The translations under genes and the position numbers were made by a program. DNA of 64,000 nt from an uncultured Opitutia bacterium (lineage in GTDB: Bacteria > Verrucomicrobiota > Verrucomicrobiia > Opitutales > Opitutaceae), in NCBI GenBank assembly GCA_903872505.1, contig CAIQKV010000069.1, forward strand, positions 1 through 64,000, in the 5' to 3' direction. Shown in pieces: positions 1 through 10,891 of the stretch; the first letter of the stretch is position 1, and every line of letters starts with the position of its first letter. The notes below the pieces were generated by a model. The model was not told the origin of the DNA, ran no database searches, and saw nothing but the letters and a program-made list of their open reading frames with translations.

Positions 1-6
1 ATCATT

Positions 7-60
7 GCAGGCGGGGACGCCTGCGGTACTCGACAGGCATCACGGGTCGGGAGACCCGTG
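7..60. repeat. Tandem pair of short palindromes (two repeat modules)
   Basis: Two perfect hairpins sit side by side downstream of the OPT transporter stop. Module B (7-24) reads GCAGGCG-GGGA-CGCCTGC and module A (41-60) reads CACGGGTC-GGGA-GACCCGTG. Both have the same GGGA loop. Near-identical copies, with shared flanks such as GCGGTACT after B and GCCAC after A, occur at 22670-22720 and 23983-24098. There is no T-run, so they look like dispersed palindromic elements rather than classical terminators, though they could still stop or protect transcripts. Confidence 0.85.
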
Positions 61-65
61 CCACC

Positions 66-2390
66 TCAGGCTTTCTTCGGCGCGAGCAGCTTGTCGCGCC
101 CGACGAGGAAGAGGAAGACGCAGAGTCCGACAAACGGGATCATCGAGAGCGCGTCCGCGTGGGGCCCCCCGAAGAACGGGTTATGCGCCGTCGACCAAGT
201 TGTGCAGGCCGCGTCCACGCGCTCAAAAAAACCCGCCAAGACCGGGCTGACTTTGTCGAGCGCTCCGGCTAAAACCGCGATGATGATGCCGGCGATCGCT
301 CCGCCCGCGATGTAGCCCGACGCGAGTAGGACGCCGGAGCTCTTGTCGCTCTCCTCGATCAGCTGTTCCGGGGTCAGGTGGGCATGGCTCGCCTGCTTGC
401 TGGTCTGGCGGTCCACCAGCCAGCGGACCAGGCCGCCGACGAAGATGGGCGACGAGGACGATAGCGGGAGGTAGACGCCGACGGCAAACGCCAGCGCAGG
501 CAGAAACGACATCTCAAGCATCACCGCGATCATGACGCCGAGCAGCACCAGCGCCCAAGGGAGTTTCCGGTCGAGAATGCCCTTGATGATGTAGGACATG
601 AGTGTCGCCTTGGGGGCATCGAACTTGCGGACGGTCGTGCCGTCGGGCCGCGTGTTGAAGGCGCCGTTGATGCCGGGGTCGACCAGCCAGACGGCGTCAC
701 CCGCTTGGTTGACCAGGTAGCGCCCGGAGCGGCCGCCCACGTCGTCGGTCTTTTGCCAGACGAGGTAACTGTTCTTATCACCGCGCGCCTGCGGGCCGTG
801 CAGTGCCTCTCTTTTCGTCAGCTTGCCCGCGTCGGTGTGCAGCCCGGCAGGCGCAATCTGGGCAGCGGGCACATAGACCGTTGCGCCATCATTCAGGACG
901 AGGAGGATCGGCCCCAGCATGACGGCCGAGAGGAGCGAGCCCGCGATGATGGCCAGCTGCTGGTATTTTGGCGTGGCGCCGAGCAGGTGCCCGGTCTTCA
1001 GGTCCTGCGAGGTCGAACCGCCGTTCGACGCCGCGATGCACACGATGGCGCCGACCGAGAGCGCGGTCACGTAGTAGGGTCCGCCCGTCCACCCGACCAG
1101 GAGGAAGATGAGGCAGGTGAACAGCAGCGTCGCCACCGTCATGCCGGAAATCGGATTGGAGGAGGAGCCGATCTCGCCCGTCAGCCGGGAGGAGACGGTG
1201 ACGAAGAGGAAGCCGAAGAGCACGATGAGCAGCGCACCGAGCAGGTTCATGTGCAGCGACGGCGCCAGCATCACGACCGCGATGATCGCGACGATGCCAA
1301 TGCCGACGAATTTCATCGAGAGGTCGCGGTCCGTACGGGGAACCCCACCCTCCGGCGCCCCTTCGCCACGGGAGAGGCCCAGGTCGCGCAGGCCGCCCTT
1401 GATCCCATGCCAGATCGTCGGCGCCGACTGGACGAGGCTGATGATCCCGCCCGCCGCCACCGCCCCCGCGCCGATGTAGAGGATGTAGGCGCCGCGAATC
1501 TGGCTGGGACCCATCTCGGAAATGGGGATCGTGCCCGGCGCCAGCGGACCCACGACACGTTCGCCGAAAAACTTGATCAGGGGAATCAGCAGCAGGTAGC
1601 TGAGCACTCCGCCCGCGCACATGATGGACGAGATCCGCGTCCCGATGATGTAGCCCACCCCAAGCAGCTCGGGAGAGATTTCCATGCTCACCGAGCCGCC
1701 CTTGAGCGGTGCGTCGAAGATCTTTTCGGTCACATCCTTCCAACCCTTGAAGGCAACGTTGAGGCTCTTGTAGAGCAGGCCGAGGCCGAAGCCGGTAAAG
1801 ATCACCCGGGCGCCGGGCGACTGGCCAAGCCCGGCGGCTTCCGCGGCGCGCATCTCCACCTGGGCGGACGGTGAAGCCGCGGCGCGGTCGGAGGAATTCG
1901 CACCCGCCTTGAGCACCGCAGCGCACGCGGTGCCCTCGGGATACTTGAGCACGCCGTGCTCCTTCACGATCAGTGCCCGCCGCAGCGGGATCATCATCAG
2001 GATGCCGAGCAAGCCGCCGAGCACCGCCACCAGCATGGCGCGCGTGAGCTCGAGGTCGAAGCCGAGGATGAGGATGGCGGGCATGGTCACGCCCAGCCCG
2101 AACGCCAGCGACTCGCCCGCGGAACCCGCCGTCTGCGTGATGTTGTGCTCCAGAATGGTCGCGTCGCGGCCGCCGACCTTTGACCAGAGTCGGAATATCG
2201 CGAGGGAGATGACGGCCACCGGGATCGACGCGCTGACGGTCAGGCCGACCTTGAGCACGAGGTAGAGCGACGAGGCGCCGAAGACCAGCCCGAGCACCGC
2301 GCCGGTCAGCACGGCGCGCAGCGTGAACTCCCGCATCACGGTTTCCGGGGCAATGTACGGTTCGACCTTGGGGAACGAGGGGGAAGCCAT
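66..2390 (-). CDS. OPT family oligopeptide transporter
   Basis: A 774-residue polytopic membrane protein made of many Gly/Ala/Leu-rich helices, matching the oligopeptide transporter (OPT/YSL) superfamily in length and composition. It probably imports small peptides or metal chelates across the inner membrane. The cytoplasmic start (MASPSFPKVEPYIAPETVMREF) is followed at once by the first helix near residue 28. An unusual polar stretch of about 100 residues near 505-605 (rich in D, G, T, K, with YLVWQKTDD) interrupts the helices and looks like a soluble loop or small domain. It is divergent from mqo across a 112-bp gap. Family assignment is firm; the substrate is unknown. Confidence 0.88.
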   Translation of the reverse strand: MASPSFPKVEPYIAPETVMREFTLRAVLTGAVLGLVFGASSLYLVLKVGLTVSASIPVAVISLAIFRLWSKVGGRDATILEHNITQTAGSAGESLAFGLGVTMPAILILGFDLELTRAMLVAVLGGLLGILMMIPLRRALIVKEHGVLKYPEGTACAAVLKAGANSSDRAAASPSAQVEMRAAEAAGLGQSPGARVIFTGFGLGLLYKSLNVAFKGWKDVTEKIFDAPLKGGSVSMEISPELLGVGYIIGTRISSIMCAGGVLSYLLLIPLIKFFGERVVGPLAPGTIPISEMGPSQIRGAYILYIGAGAVAAGGIISLVQSAPTIWHGIKGGLRDLGLSRGEGAPEGGVPRTDRDLSMKFVGIGIVAIIAVVMLAPSLHMNLLGALLIVLFGFLFVTVSSRLTGEIGSSSNPISGMTVATLLFTCLIFLLVGWTGGPYYVTALSVGAIVCIAASNGGSTSQDLKTGHLLGATPKYQQLAIIAGSLLSAVMLGPILLVLNDGATVYVPAAQIAPAGLHTDAGKLTKREALHGPQARGDKNSYLVWQKTDDVGGRSGRYLVNQAGDAVWLVDPGINGAFNTRPDGTTVRKFDAPKATLMSYIIKGILDRKLPWALVLLGVMIAVMLEMSFLPALAFAVGVYLPLSSSSPIFVGGLVRWLVDRQTSKQASHAHLTPEQLIEESDKSSGVLLASGYIAGGAIAGIIIAVLAGALDKVSPVLAGFFERVDAACTTWSTAHNPFFGGPHADALSMIPFVGLCVFLFLVGRDKLLAPKKA

Positions 2391-2502
2391 CGCATGGGTT
2401 TAGCGGGCACGGTTCCCAAGCCAACGGCGAAATTTCCGCGCGAAAAACGCGGTAAAATGACTTGGAGGCCGGGAGACTTCCCGACTAGCTATCGGCTCCC
2501 TG
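2391..2502. promoter_or_regulatory. Divergent promoter region, OPT transporter / mqo
   Basis: This 112-bp gap separates the divergent starts of the OPT transporter and mqo, so both promoters must lie here or overlap the genes. It holds a short hairpin (CCGCG-CGAAAAA-CGCGG near 2435) followed by TAAAAT, a possible -10 element for mqo. No known regulator site was recognised. Confidence 0.45.
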
Positions 2503-3999
2503 ATGAAGCACGCCACGCACATCGAGAACCCCGATGTCATCCTGATCGGCAGCGGCATCATGTCCGCCAACCTCGGCGCCATGCTCAAGCGGCTGGAGCC
2601 CAACCTCTCCGTCCAGGTCTACGAGGTCACGGAGGAACTGGCGCAGGAAAGCTCCCACGGCTGGAACAACGCCGGCACCGGCCACGCCGGCATCTGCGAG
2701 CTGAGCTACACCCCGACGCGCGAGGCCGACGGGACGGTCAACGTCGCCAAGGCGATTGGAATCTTCGAGCAGTTCGAGCAGACGAAGCAGTTCTGGAGCT
2801 ACGCAGTGGCCAGCGGCATGGTGGGCAACCCGAGGGAGTTCATCAACCCGATCGCGCACATCAGCTTTGTCCATGGCCCGGAACAGGTGGATTTCCTGAA
2901 GGCGCGGCACGCTGGGATGTCCGCCCACCATTTTTTCCGGGAAATGGCCTACACCACCGACCGCGCGACGATCGGCGCCTGGGCCCCGCTCCTGGTCGAG
3001 GGCCGCGGCGACGTTCCGATCGCCGCGACCAAGATGGACGGCGGCACCGATGTGAATTTCGGGGTGATCGCCCGCCAGCTGCTCGCGTGGCTCGCCCGCC
3101 AGCCCGGCTGCGGCATCGCCAGCAACCACCGGGTGGTTGACCTGAAAAAAACGGCCGAAGGCTGGGATGTCAGCATCCGGGACCTGGCCACCGGCGAAAT
3201 CCGCCGGAGCCGGGCGAAGTTTGTCTTCGTCGGCGCCGGCGGCGGCAGCCTGCACCTGCTCCAGAAATCCGGCATCGCGGAGAGCAAGGGCCTCGGCGGC
3301 TTCCCCATCGGCGGGCAATGGCTGGTCTGTGACCACCCGGAGATCGTCAACAAACACCAGGCGAAGGTCTACGGCCAGGCGCTCGACGCCGCCCCCACCA
3401 TGGCCGTGCCGCACCTCGACACCCGCGTGCTCGACGGCCGGAAGACGCTGCTCTTCGGCCCCTTCGCCGCGTGGACGACCAAATTCCTCCACCGGAAGGG
3501 CAGCTGGACCGACCTGCCGGGCTCCATCAAGCCGGACAACCTCGCCACGCTGCTCAAGATCGGCGCCAGCAACCTGCCCCTCGTGCGCTACCTGATCCAG
3601 CAGGGCACGCAGAGCATGGCGGACCGCGTGGCGGTGCTGCACATCTTCTACCCGGCCGCCCGGGCGGAGGATTGGAAGCTGATCGACGCCGGCATCCGCG
3701 TGCAGGCGATCAAGAAAACCGACGGCGAGGCGGGCATCGTGCACTATGGCACGGAGGTCATCACCAACCCCGACCGCAGCATCTCCGCCCTCCTCGGCGC
3801 GTCGCCCGGCGCGTCCGTCTGCGTCCCGATCGTGCTCGACGTGATCAAGCTCTGCTTCCCGCAGCTGGTGACCGGCGCCGGCCAGACCCAGCTGAAGGAA
3901 ATGATCCCGACCCACGACGTGGACACGAAGCTCACGCAGAACGCCGGCTACTTCCACGAGATCCAGCGCCGGACCAATCAGCGGCTCCAACTCGACTGA
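2503..3999 (+). CDS. mqo: Malate:quinone oxidoreductase
   Basis: A 498-residue FAD-dependent peripheral membrane enzyme that oxidises malate to oxaloacetate and passes electrons to quinone, a TCA-cycle alternative to NAD malate dehydrogenase. The N-terminal dinucleotide fold (VILIGSGIMSANLGAML, about residues 13-29) and the family motif GTGHAGICELSYTP are clear, and the length is typical. The ATG at 2503 places the FAD motif at the usual distance; longer in-frame starts are not needed. It stands alone, followed 46 bp later by rhaB on the same strand, which may be co-transcribed. Confidence 0.95.
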   Translation: MKHATHIENPDVILIGSGIMSANLGAMLKRLEPNLSVQVYEVTEELAQESSHGWNNAGTGHAGICELSYTPTREADGTVNVAKAIGIFEQFEQTKQFWSYAVASGMVGNPREFINPIAHISFVHGPEQVDFLKARHAGMSAHHFFREMAYTTDRATIGAWAPLLVEGRGDVPIAATKMDGGTDVNFGVIARQLLAWLARQPGCGIASNHRVVDLKKTAEGWDVSIRDLATGEIRRSRAKFVFVGAGGGSLHLLQKSGIAESKGLGGFPIGGQWLVCDHPEIVNKHQAKVYGQALDAAPTMAVPHLDTRVLDGRKTLLFGPFAAWTTKFLHRKGSWTDLPGSIKPDNLATLLKIGASNLPLVRYLIQQGTQSMADRVAVLHIFYPAARAEDWKLIDAGIRVQAIKKTDGEAGIVHYGTEVITNPDRSISALLGASPGASVCVPIVLDVIKLCFPQLVTGAGQTQLKEMIPTHDVDTKLTQNAGYFHEIQRRTNQRLQLD

Positions 4000-4045
4000 C
4001 ATCTCCGACGTTTCTTCTTTCTGCTTTTTCCCTTTTATTTTCCCC

Positions 4046-5467
4046 ATGCCCACCATCTATTCCGCCGCCATCGACCTCGGCGCCACCAGCGGCCGGGTCA
4101 TCCTCGGCGCCTGGTCCAAGAACCGGCTGACGCTCACCGAGGCGCATCGCTTCCCCAACGCCTACCGCGACCTCGGCGCCCACACTTACTGGGAAGTCGG
4201 CACGCTCTGGCACGAGATCCAGACCGGGCTGCGCAAGGCGGTCGCCGCCCTGCCCCGCGGGGCGAAGCTCGCCTCCGTCGGCGTCGACACCTGGGGCTGC
4301 GACCATGTGCTGCTCAACGACGCGGGCCGCCTCGTGTTCCCGGCGCACGCCTACCGCGACAACCGCACCCAAGCGGGGCTCGCAGCCCTCGCCGCGCGCG
4401 GCGCCTCCCGGATCTACGCCGCCACCGGCATCCCGAATGTTTTCTACAACACCAGCCTGCAGCTGGCCGAGACGGTCGCGCGCTGCCCGGCGGTCACCGA
4501 CCTCGCCACGCGCTGCCTCTTCCTGCCGGATTATTTCAACTTCCTCCTGAGCGGCGTCATGGCGAACGAGCTCACCGTCGCCAGCACCTCGCAACTCCTC
4601 GACGTGCATTCCCCCGACTGGTCGCGGCTGGCGCTGGAGCATTTTCACATCCCGCCGACGTGGTTCACCGCACCGGTGCTGGCAGGCAAAAAGCTGGGTC
4701 GCGTCACCGCGCTGCCGGAACTGGCGGGCACCCGGGTAATCGCCGTGCCCGGCCACGACACCGCCTGCGCCTACGACGCGATGCCGGCCTCGCCCGACGG
4801 CGGCGACCTCTTCCTCAGTTCCGGCACCTGGTCGCTGGTCGGGTTTGAAAGCGCCACGCCCGTGCTCGGCGCCGAGGCGGAAAAGGCCCGCGTCGCGAAC
4901 GAGCGCACCGGCGGCGGCGGTTACCGGCCGCTGACCAACGTGGTCGGTCTCTTCCTGCTCGAGCAGATCATGAAGGACTTCAGCCAGCGCCCGCAGAGCG
5001 ACCGCGAGTGGGCGGCGCTCATCACCGCCGCGGAAAAGGCCCCCGCCCCGGCTGGCCTCCTCGACACGACCGACCCGGCGTTCACCGCCCCGGCCTCGAT
5101 GAAGGCCGCGATCGACGCGCAGTTGAAAAAGCGCCGCCTCGCCGCGCCGCGGAACCTCGCCGGCTACACGCGCCTGATCTGCAACTCGATCGGCCGCGGC
5201 CATGCCGGCGCCGTGTCGGCGTTCGAGCGGATGACCGGCAAAAAATTCCGCCGCATCCTCATGGTTGGCGGCGGCTCCAAGAACCGCCTGCTCTGCCAGG
5301 GGACGGCCGATGCCGCGGGCATCCCGGTCGTCTCGTTCAACCTCGAGGGCACGGCGGTCGGCAACCTTGCGCGCCAGCTCATCTCGCTCGGCGCCGTCAA
5401 GGACCTCGCGACGTTCCGCCGCCTCCTCGGCGAGGGCCTGGCGCAGAAGACGTACGCGCCGCGCTGA
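4046..5467 (+). CDS. rhaB: Rhamnulokinase (FGGY family)
   Basis: A 473-residue sugar kinase of the FHS/FGGY fold that should phosphorylate L-rhamnulose to L-rhamnulose 1-phosphate with ATP. The first ATPase segment (DLGATSGRVILG), the DTWGCDH motif, GHDTACA, and the C-terminal glycine-rich ATP-binding motif GGGSKNRL all fit RhaB rather than xylulokinase or glycerol kinase. Its product is the substrate of the aldolase fusion at 8616-10808, so it belongs functionally to the microcompartment locus even though M13 peptidase and epimerase genes lie between them. No isomerase gene is nearby. L-fuculokinase activity cannot be excluded. Confidence 0.9.
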   Translation: MPTIYSAAIDLGATSGRVILGAWSKNRLTLTEAHRFPNAYRDLGAHTYWEVGTLWHEIQTGLRKAVAALPRGAKLASVGVDTWGCDHVLLNDAGRLVFPAHAYRDNRTQAGLAALAARGASRIYAATGIPNVFYNTSLQLAETVARCPAVTDLATRCLFLPDYFNFLLSGVMANELTVASTSQLLDVHSPDWSRLALEHFHIPPTWFTAPVLAGKKLGRVTALPELAGTRVIAVPGHDTACAYDAMPASPDGGDLFLSSGTWSLVGFESATPVLGAEAEKARVANERTGGGGYRPLTNVVGLFLLEQIMKDFSQRPQSDREWAALITAAEKAPAPAGLLDTTDPAFTAPASMKAAIDAQLKKRRLAAPRNLAGYTRLICNSIGRGHAGAVSAFERMTGKKFRRILMVGGGSKNRLLCQGTADAAGIPVVSFNLEGTAVGNLARQLISLGAVKDLATFRRLLGEGLAQKTYAPR

Positions 5468-5473
5468 CCCCGG

Positions 5474-5540
5474 GCGAAAGTGAGGGTGAAAGTGAAAGGG
5501 CCCTGATCCGGAATCCTTTCACTCTCACTCTCCCTTTCAC
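5474..5540. terminator. Imperfect 26-bp hairpin between convergent genes
   Basis: Arms at 5474-5499 and 5515-5540 pair with four mismatches around a 15-nt loop; the arms are purine-rich (GTGAAAG units) against pyrimidine-rich. The hairpin fills the convergent gap between rhaB and the M13 peptidase gene, so a bidirectional terminator or a dispersed repeat is the likely role. There is no clear T-run. Confidence 0.6.
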
Positions 5541-5545
5541 TTCTA

Positions 5546-7555
5546 CTACCAGATCGTGACGCGGTCCGCCGCGGGCCGGCGCATCGTGGCGCCCTCAGGC
5601 ACGCTGAACGCCGCGAAGAACTCGTCGAGGTTCGAGAGCGGGCCGTTGACCCGCCAGTAACCGGGCGAGTGCGGATCGACATTCACGCGGCGGCGCTGCT
5701 CCTCGGGACGCATGGTGTCGCGCCAGACGGAGGCGTGACTGAGGAAGAAGCGCTGCTCGGGGGTAAACCCGTCGATCTTGTCATGCGGCTTGCCGGCCAG
5801 CGCCAGTTGCAGCGCGGCGTAGGAGATCTTCAGGCCGCCGAGGTCGGCGATGTTCTCGCCCTGCGTCAGCTCGCCCTTGAGGTGCAAGCCGTCGAGGACG
5901 GTGTAGCCGGAGAACTGCTGCACGATGCCGGCGGCGCGGGCCTTGAACTTCTCGGCGCTCGCCGGCGTCCACCAGTCGGTGAGGTTGCCGGCCGCGTCGT
6001 ATTGCCGGCCCCGGTCGTCGAACCCATGCGTCATCTCGTGGCCGATGACCACGCCAATGCCGCCGAAATTGGCGGCATCGTCGGTCTTCGGGTCGAAGAA
6101 CGGCGGCTGCAGGATGCCGGCCGGGAAGACAATGCCGTTGTCCGAGGCGCTGTAATAGGCGTTCACCGTCGGCGGCGTCATGCGCCATTCGGTCTTGTCG
6201 ACGGGCTGCCCGATCTTGCGGAAGTTGCGGCGCACCTCGAAGGCCTCCGCCTGGCGGATGTTGGCCAGGTAGGAGCCGCGGTCGATCTTGACGGAGCTGT
6301 AGTCCTTCCACTTGTCGGGATAGCCCATCTTCACGCTGTAGGCGTCGAGCTTGGCGACGGCCTTGGCGCGCGTGGCGTCATCCATCCACTCCAGCGTCTG
6401 GAGGCGTGCCCGGAGCGCGGCCCGAAGGTCGGCGACCAGCGAGAGCACGCGGACCTTGGCCTCGGGGGGAAAGTACGCGGCGACGTAGAGCTGGCCGAGG
6501 GCCTCGCCGATTTCGGCGTCGGTGACCCCCACCACGCGCTTCCAGCGGGGCCGCATCTCCTTCACGCCGGTCAGGATGGTGCCGTAGAAGTTGAAATTCT
6601 CCTTCACCAGCGGCTCGCTCAGGAAGGGCGCGGAATCATGCACCAGGTTCCAGCGCAGATAGGCCTGCCAGTCGGCAACCGGCGTGGCGGCCAGCTGGGC
6701 GGCGAAGCCCTTGAAGAAATCCGGGTGCGCGAGGTTGATCCCGGTGAACGCGGGCGCGCCCAGGTCGCGGAAGAAGGCGGCCCAGTCGAGGGCGCCGGTG
6801 GTTTTTGCCAGGTCCGCCACGAGAATCTTGTGATAGCTCGCGTACGGGTTGCGGAGCTTGACGCGGGCCAGCGACGCCTGTGCCAGCAGCGTTTCCAGGC
6901 GCATCACCGACTGGGCGCCCACCTGCGCGGCCTCCGGGCTGTCGCCGGCGAGCACGAGCATCTTCGCGACGTGGGCCACGTATTGCTGGCGGAGCTTCTG
7001 GGATTTCTCGTCCTCATTGAAGTAGTAGTCGCGGTCCGGCAGCCCGAGCCCGCCTTGGAACAGCTGCGCAATGTTGGTGTTGCTGTCCTTGGCGTCCGGG
7101 CCGGCGAAGAAGCCGAAGCCGACGGACGAACCCTCGAGCTTCATGCGGGCGATGGCGGCGAGCACGTCCGCCGACGTCTTGATGGCGGCGATGCGGTCCA
7201 GCTCGGGTTGCAGCGGCTTGATGCCGGCGGCGTTGATGGCGGCCTCATCCATCCCGCTGGCAAAGAAATCCCCGACCATTTTCTCGGTCGGCGTGGCGCC
7301 GGTTTGCAGCGCGGCCACGCGCTCGCAGATGGCGCGGAGATTGCCCTCGTTGCGCTCCCGCAGCATATCGAAGCTGCCCCACCGCGACTGATCCGCGGGG
7401 ATGACAATGGCTTTCTGCCAGTGGCCGTTGGCGTAAGCGTAAAAATCGTCCGCGGGCTTCACCGCCGGGTCGATGTTGGGCAGGTTGACCTCAGCCCGGG
7501 CCAGCCCGAGCGCAAGGGTGAGTGCGGCTGCCGCCGCCAGGGTGTATTTGCGCAT
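5546..7555 (-). CDS. M13 family zinc metallopeptidase (PepO/neprilysin-like)
   Basis: A 669-residue secreted endopeptidase. The start at 7555 gives a signal peptide (MRKYTLAAAAALTLALGLARA); an upstream in-frame ATG would spoil it. The zinc site is in VIGHEMTHGFDDRGRQYD (HExxH) and the third ligand in ENIADLGG, both family hallmarks. Architecture follows neprilysin: N-terminal helical lobe, then catalytic domain. The C-terminus ends RVTIW; the Cys of the usual CxxW is absent, as in many bacterial members. It likely degrades short peptides in the periplasm. It lies 111 bp downstream of the epimerase gene on the same strand and is probably independent of the microcompartment. Confidence 0.93.
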   Translation of the reverse strand: MRKYTLAAAAALTLALGLARAEVNLPNIDPAVKPADDFYAYANGHWQKAIVIPADQSRWGSFDMLRERNEGNLRAICERVAALQTGATPTEKMVGDFFASGMDEAAINAAGIKPLQPELDRIAAIKTSADVLAAIARMKLEGSSVGFGFFAGPDAKDSNTNIAQLFQGGLGLPDRDYYFNEDEKSQKLRQQYVAHVAKMLVLAGDSPEAAQVGAQSVMRLETLLAQASLARVKLRNPYASYHKILVADLAKTTGALDWAAFFRDLGAPAFTGINLAHPDFFKGFAAQLAATPVADWQAYLRWNLVHDSAPFLSEPLVKENFNFYGTILTGVKEMRPRWKRVVGVTDAEIGEALGQLYVAAYFPPEAKVRVLSLVADLRAALRARLQTLEWMDDATRAKAVAKLDAYSVKMGYPDKWKDYSSVKIDRGSYLANIRQAEAFEVRRNFRKIGQPVDKTEWRMTPPTVNAYYSASDNGIVFPAGILQPPFFDPKTDDAANFGGIGVVIGHEMTHGFDDRGRQYDAAGNLTDWWTPASAEKFKARAAGIVQQFSGYTVLDGLHLKGELTQGENIADLGGLKISYAALQLALAGKPHDKIDGFTPEQRFFLSHASVWRDTMRPEEQRRRVNVDPHSPGYWRVNGPLSNLDEFFAAFSVPEGATMRRPAADRVTIW

Positions 7556-7666
7556 GGCGCCACCGTCGGCCGGGGAGCCGCCCACGGCAAGCGTGCAGTG
7601 CCGGACGGGCGGCAGGGCGGGATGAACGGACGATTTCCCGCGTTCGCGGGCCCCGGCCGGCCCGCG

Positions 7667-8509
7667 TCAGCGCAGGTGACGCCGCGTGAACGCCACCGCC
7701 TCGCGGACAAAGGCGTCACCGTCGGGGCAGACGTTCTGGAAGATGCCGCGCCGCCAGCCGAAATCGCCGAGGCCGGTGTTGTAGCCCTCGAACCCGACGT
7801 ATTCGCACTGGGTGTCCTTCAACGCCCCGAAGACCGCCGGCCACGGCACCAGGCCGCCGCCCGGGACGCCGCGGTCGTTCTCGCAGGCATGCAGGCCCCA
7901 GATGCGGTCGCCCACCGAGCGGATCGCCGCCGCGTAATCGCGCACCTCGGTCACGAGGTGGTAGGTGTCGAGCAGGATGCGGAGGTTCGCGTGGTCCGCG
8001 GCGTTCACGAGCTTCAGCATCTGCCCCGGGGTGTTGACGACGTGGGAGCGGAAACGGCTCATGGGCTCGAGGATGACCTTCACGCCGGCGCGCTGCGCGT
8101 ACTCCGCGAGCGTGTGCAGGCCCTCGGCGGTGCGGGGCAGCTCGTCGGCCGGCGGGCGGCGCTTCAGGACCTTGCCCGGGCGGCCGTAGAGGGCGCCGGC
8201 GTAGGCCACGGCGCCCAGCTCGGCGGTTTGGTCTACAATGGATTTGTGAAACTCCAGCGCGGTGCGGCGGTTGGCGGGATCGTCGTCGGACAGGTCGGCG
8301 CCGTCGGGCCAGGCGCCGCCGGGGCCGACGAGCAGCATGATGCCGTTCGCCTCGGCCGTGCGGCGGGTGAGGGCGGCGGAAAACTTCACGTCGAGCCCGA
8401 CCGACAGCTCGATCGCCTCGAGCCCGAGGCCGCGGGCGCGCTCAAACAGCCCGACCTCCGCGTCGGACCAGCGTTCCATCCAGAGGTAAATGTGGGCGCC
8501 GAGTTTCAT
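7667..8509 (-). CDS. Sugar phosphate isomerase/epimerase-like TIM barrel
   Basis: A 280-residue xylose-isomerase-like TIM barrel of the tagatose/psicose 3-epimerase type. The four expected metal ligands are visible: Glu148 (ILEPMSRF), Asp181 (LLDTYH), His207 in GLHACENDRG, and Glu241 (FEGYN). The HACENDRG...PG segment is the phosphate/ketose-binding region of this family. It is the last gene with a sugar role in the leftward run from the microcompartment, 106 bp after the aldolase fusion, with a palindrome between. It may interconvert ketoses feeding the pathway; the exact substrate, and whether it replaces a missing sugar isomerase, cannot be told from sequence. Confidence 0.82.
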   Translation of the reverse strand: MKLGAHIYLWMERWSDAEVGLFERARGLGLEAIELSVGLDVKFSAALTRRTAEANGIMLLVGPGGAWPDGADLSDDDPANRRTALEFHKSIVDQTAELGAVAYAGALYGRPGKVLKRRPPADELPRTAEGLHTLAEYAQRAGVKVILEPMSRFRSHVVNTPGQMLKLVNAADHANLRILLDTYHLVTEVRDYAAAIRSVGDRIWGLHACENDRGVPGGGLVPWPAVFGALKDTQCEYVGFEGYNTGLGDFGWRRGIFQNVCPDGDAFVREAVAFTRRHLR

Positions 8510-8527
8510 GATTTGGTTGGAGTATGA

Positions 8528-8606
8528 AGGTGGAGCGCATTGCCCTCAATGCGATTGCTGGAGATTTTTTCCCAAACCAACGCGTTGAGGGCAACGCGTT
8601 CCACCT
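8528..8606. repeat. 26-bp inverted repeat between epimerase and aldolase genes
   Basis: Arms at 8528-8553 and 8581-8606 are reverse complements with three mismatches; each arm carries the core TTGCCCTCAA or its complement. It almost fills the 106-bp gap inside the leftward operon. It may attenuate transcription of the epimerase or simply be another palindromic insertion. Confidence 0.7.
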
Positions 8607-8615
8607 CGATCAAAT

Positions 8616-10808
<2,193 letters not shown>

Positions 10809-10891
10809 GAAAGGGAGGGAAAGTGCGGCGGGGCCGGCGACCGGAGCGACAACGGCAAACCGTCCGCGACCGCCGCCCGCCGGAGCCGCGC

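Noticed and set aside
5669-8527. 952-codon open frame on the plus strand opposite the M13 peptidase and epimerase genes
   Set aside because: Antisense shadow: both opposite genes have full catalytic motifs, while this frame has low-complexity Val/Gly/Arg composition.
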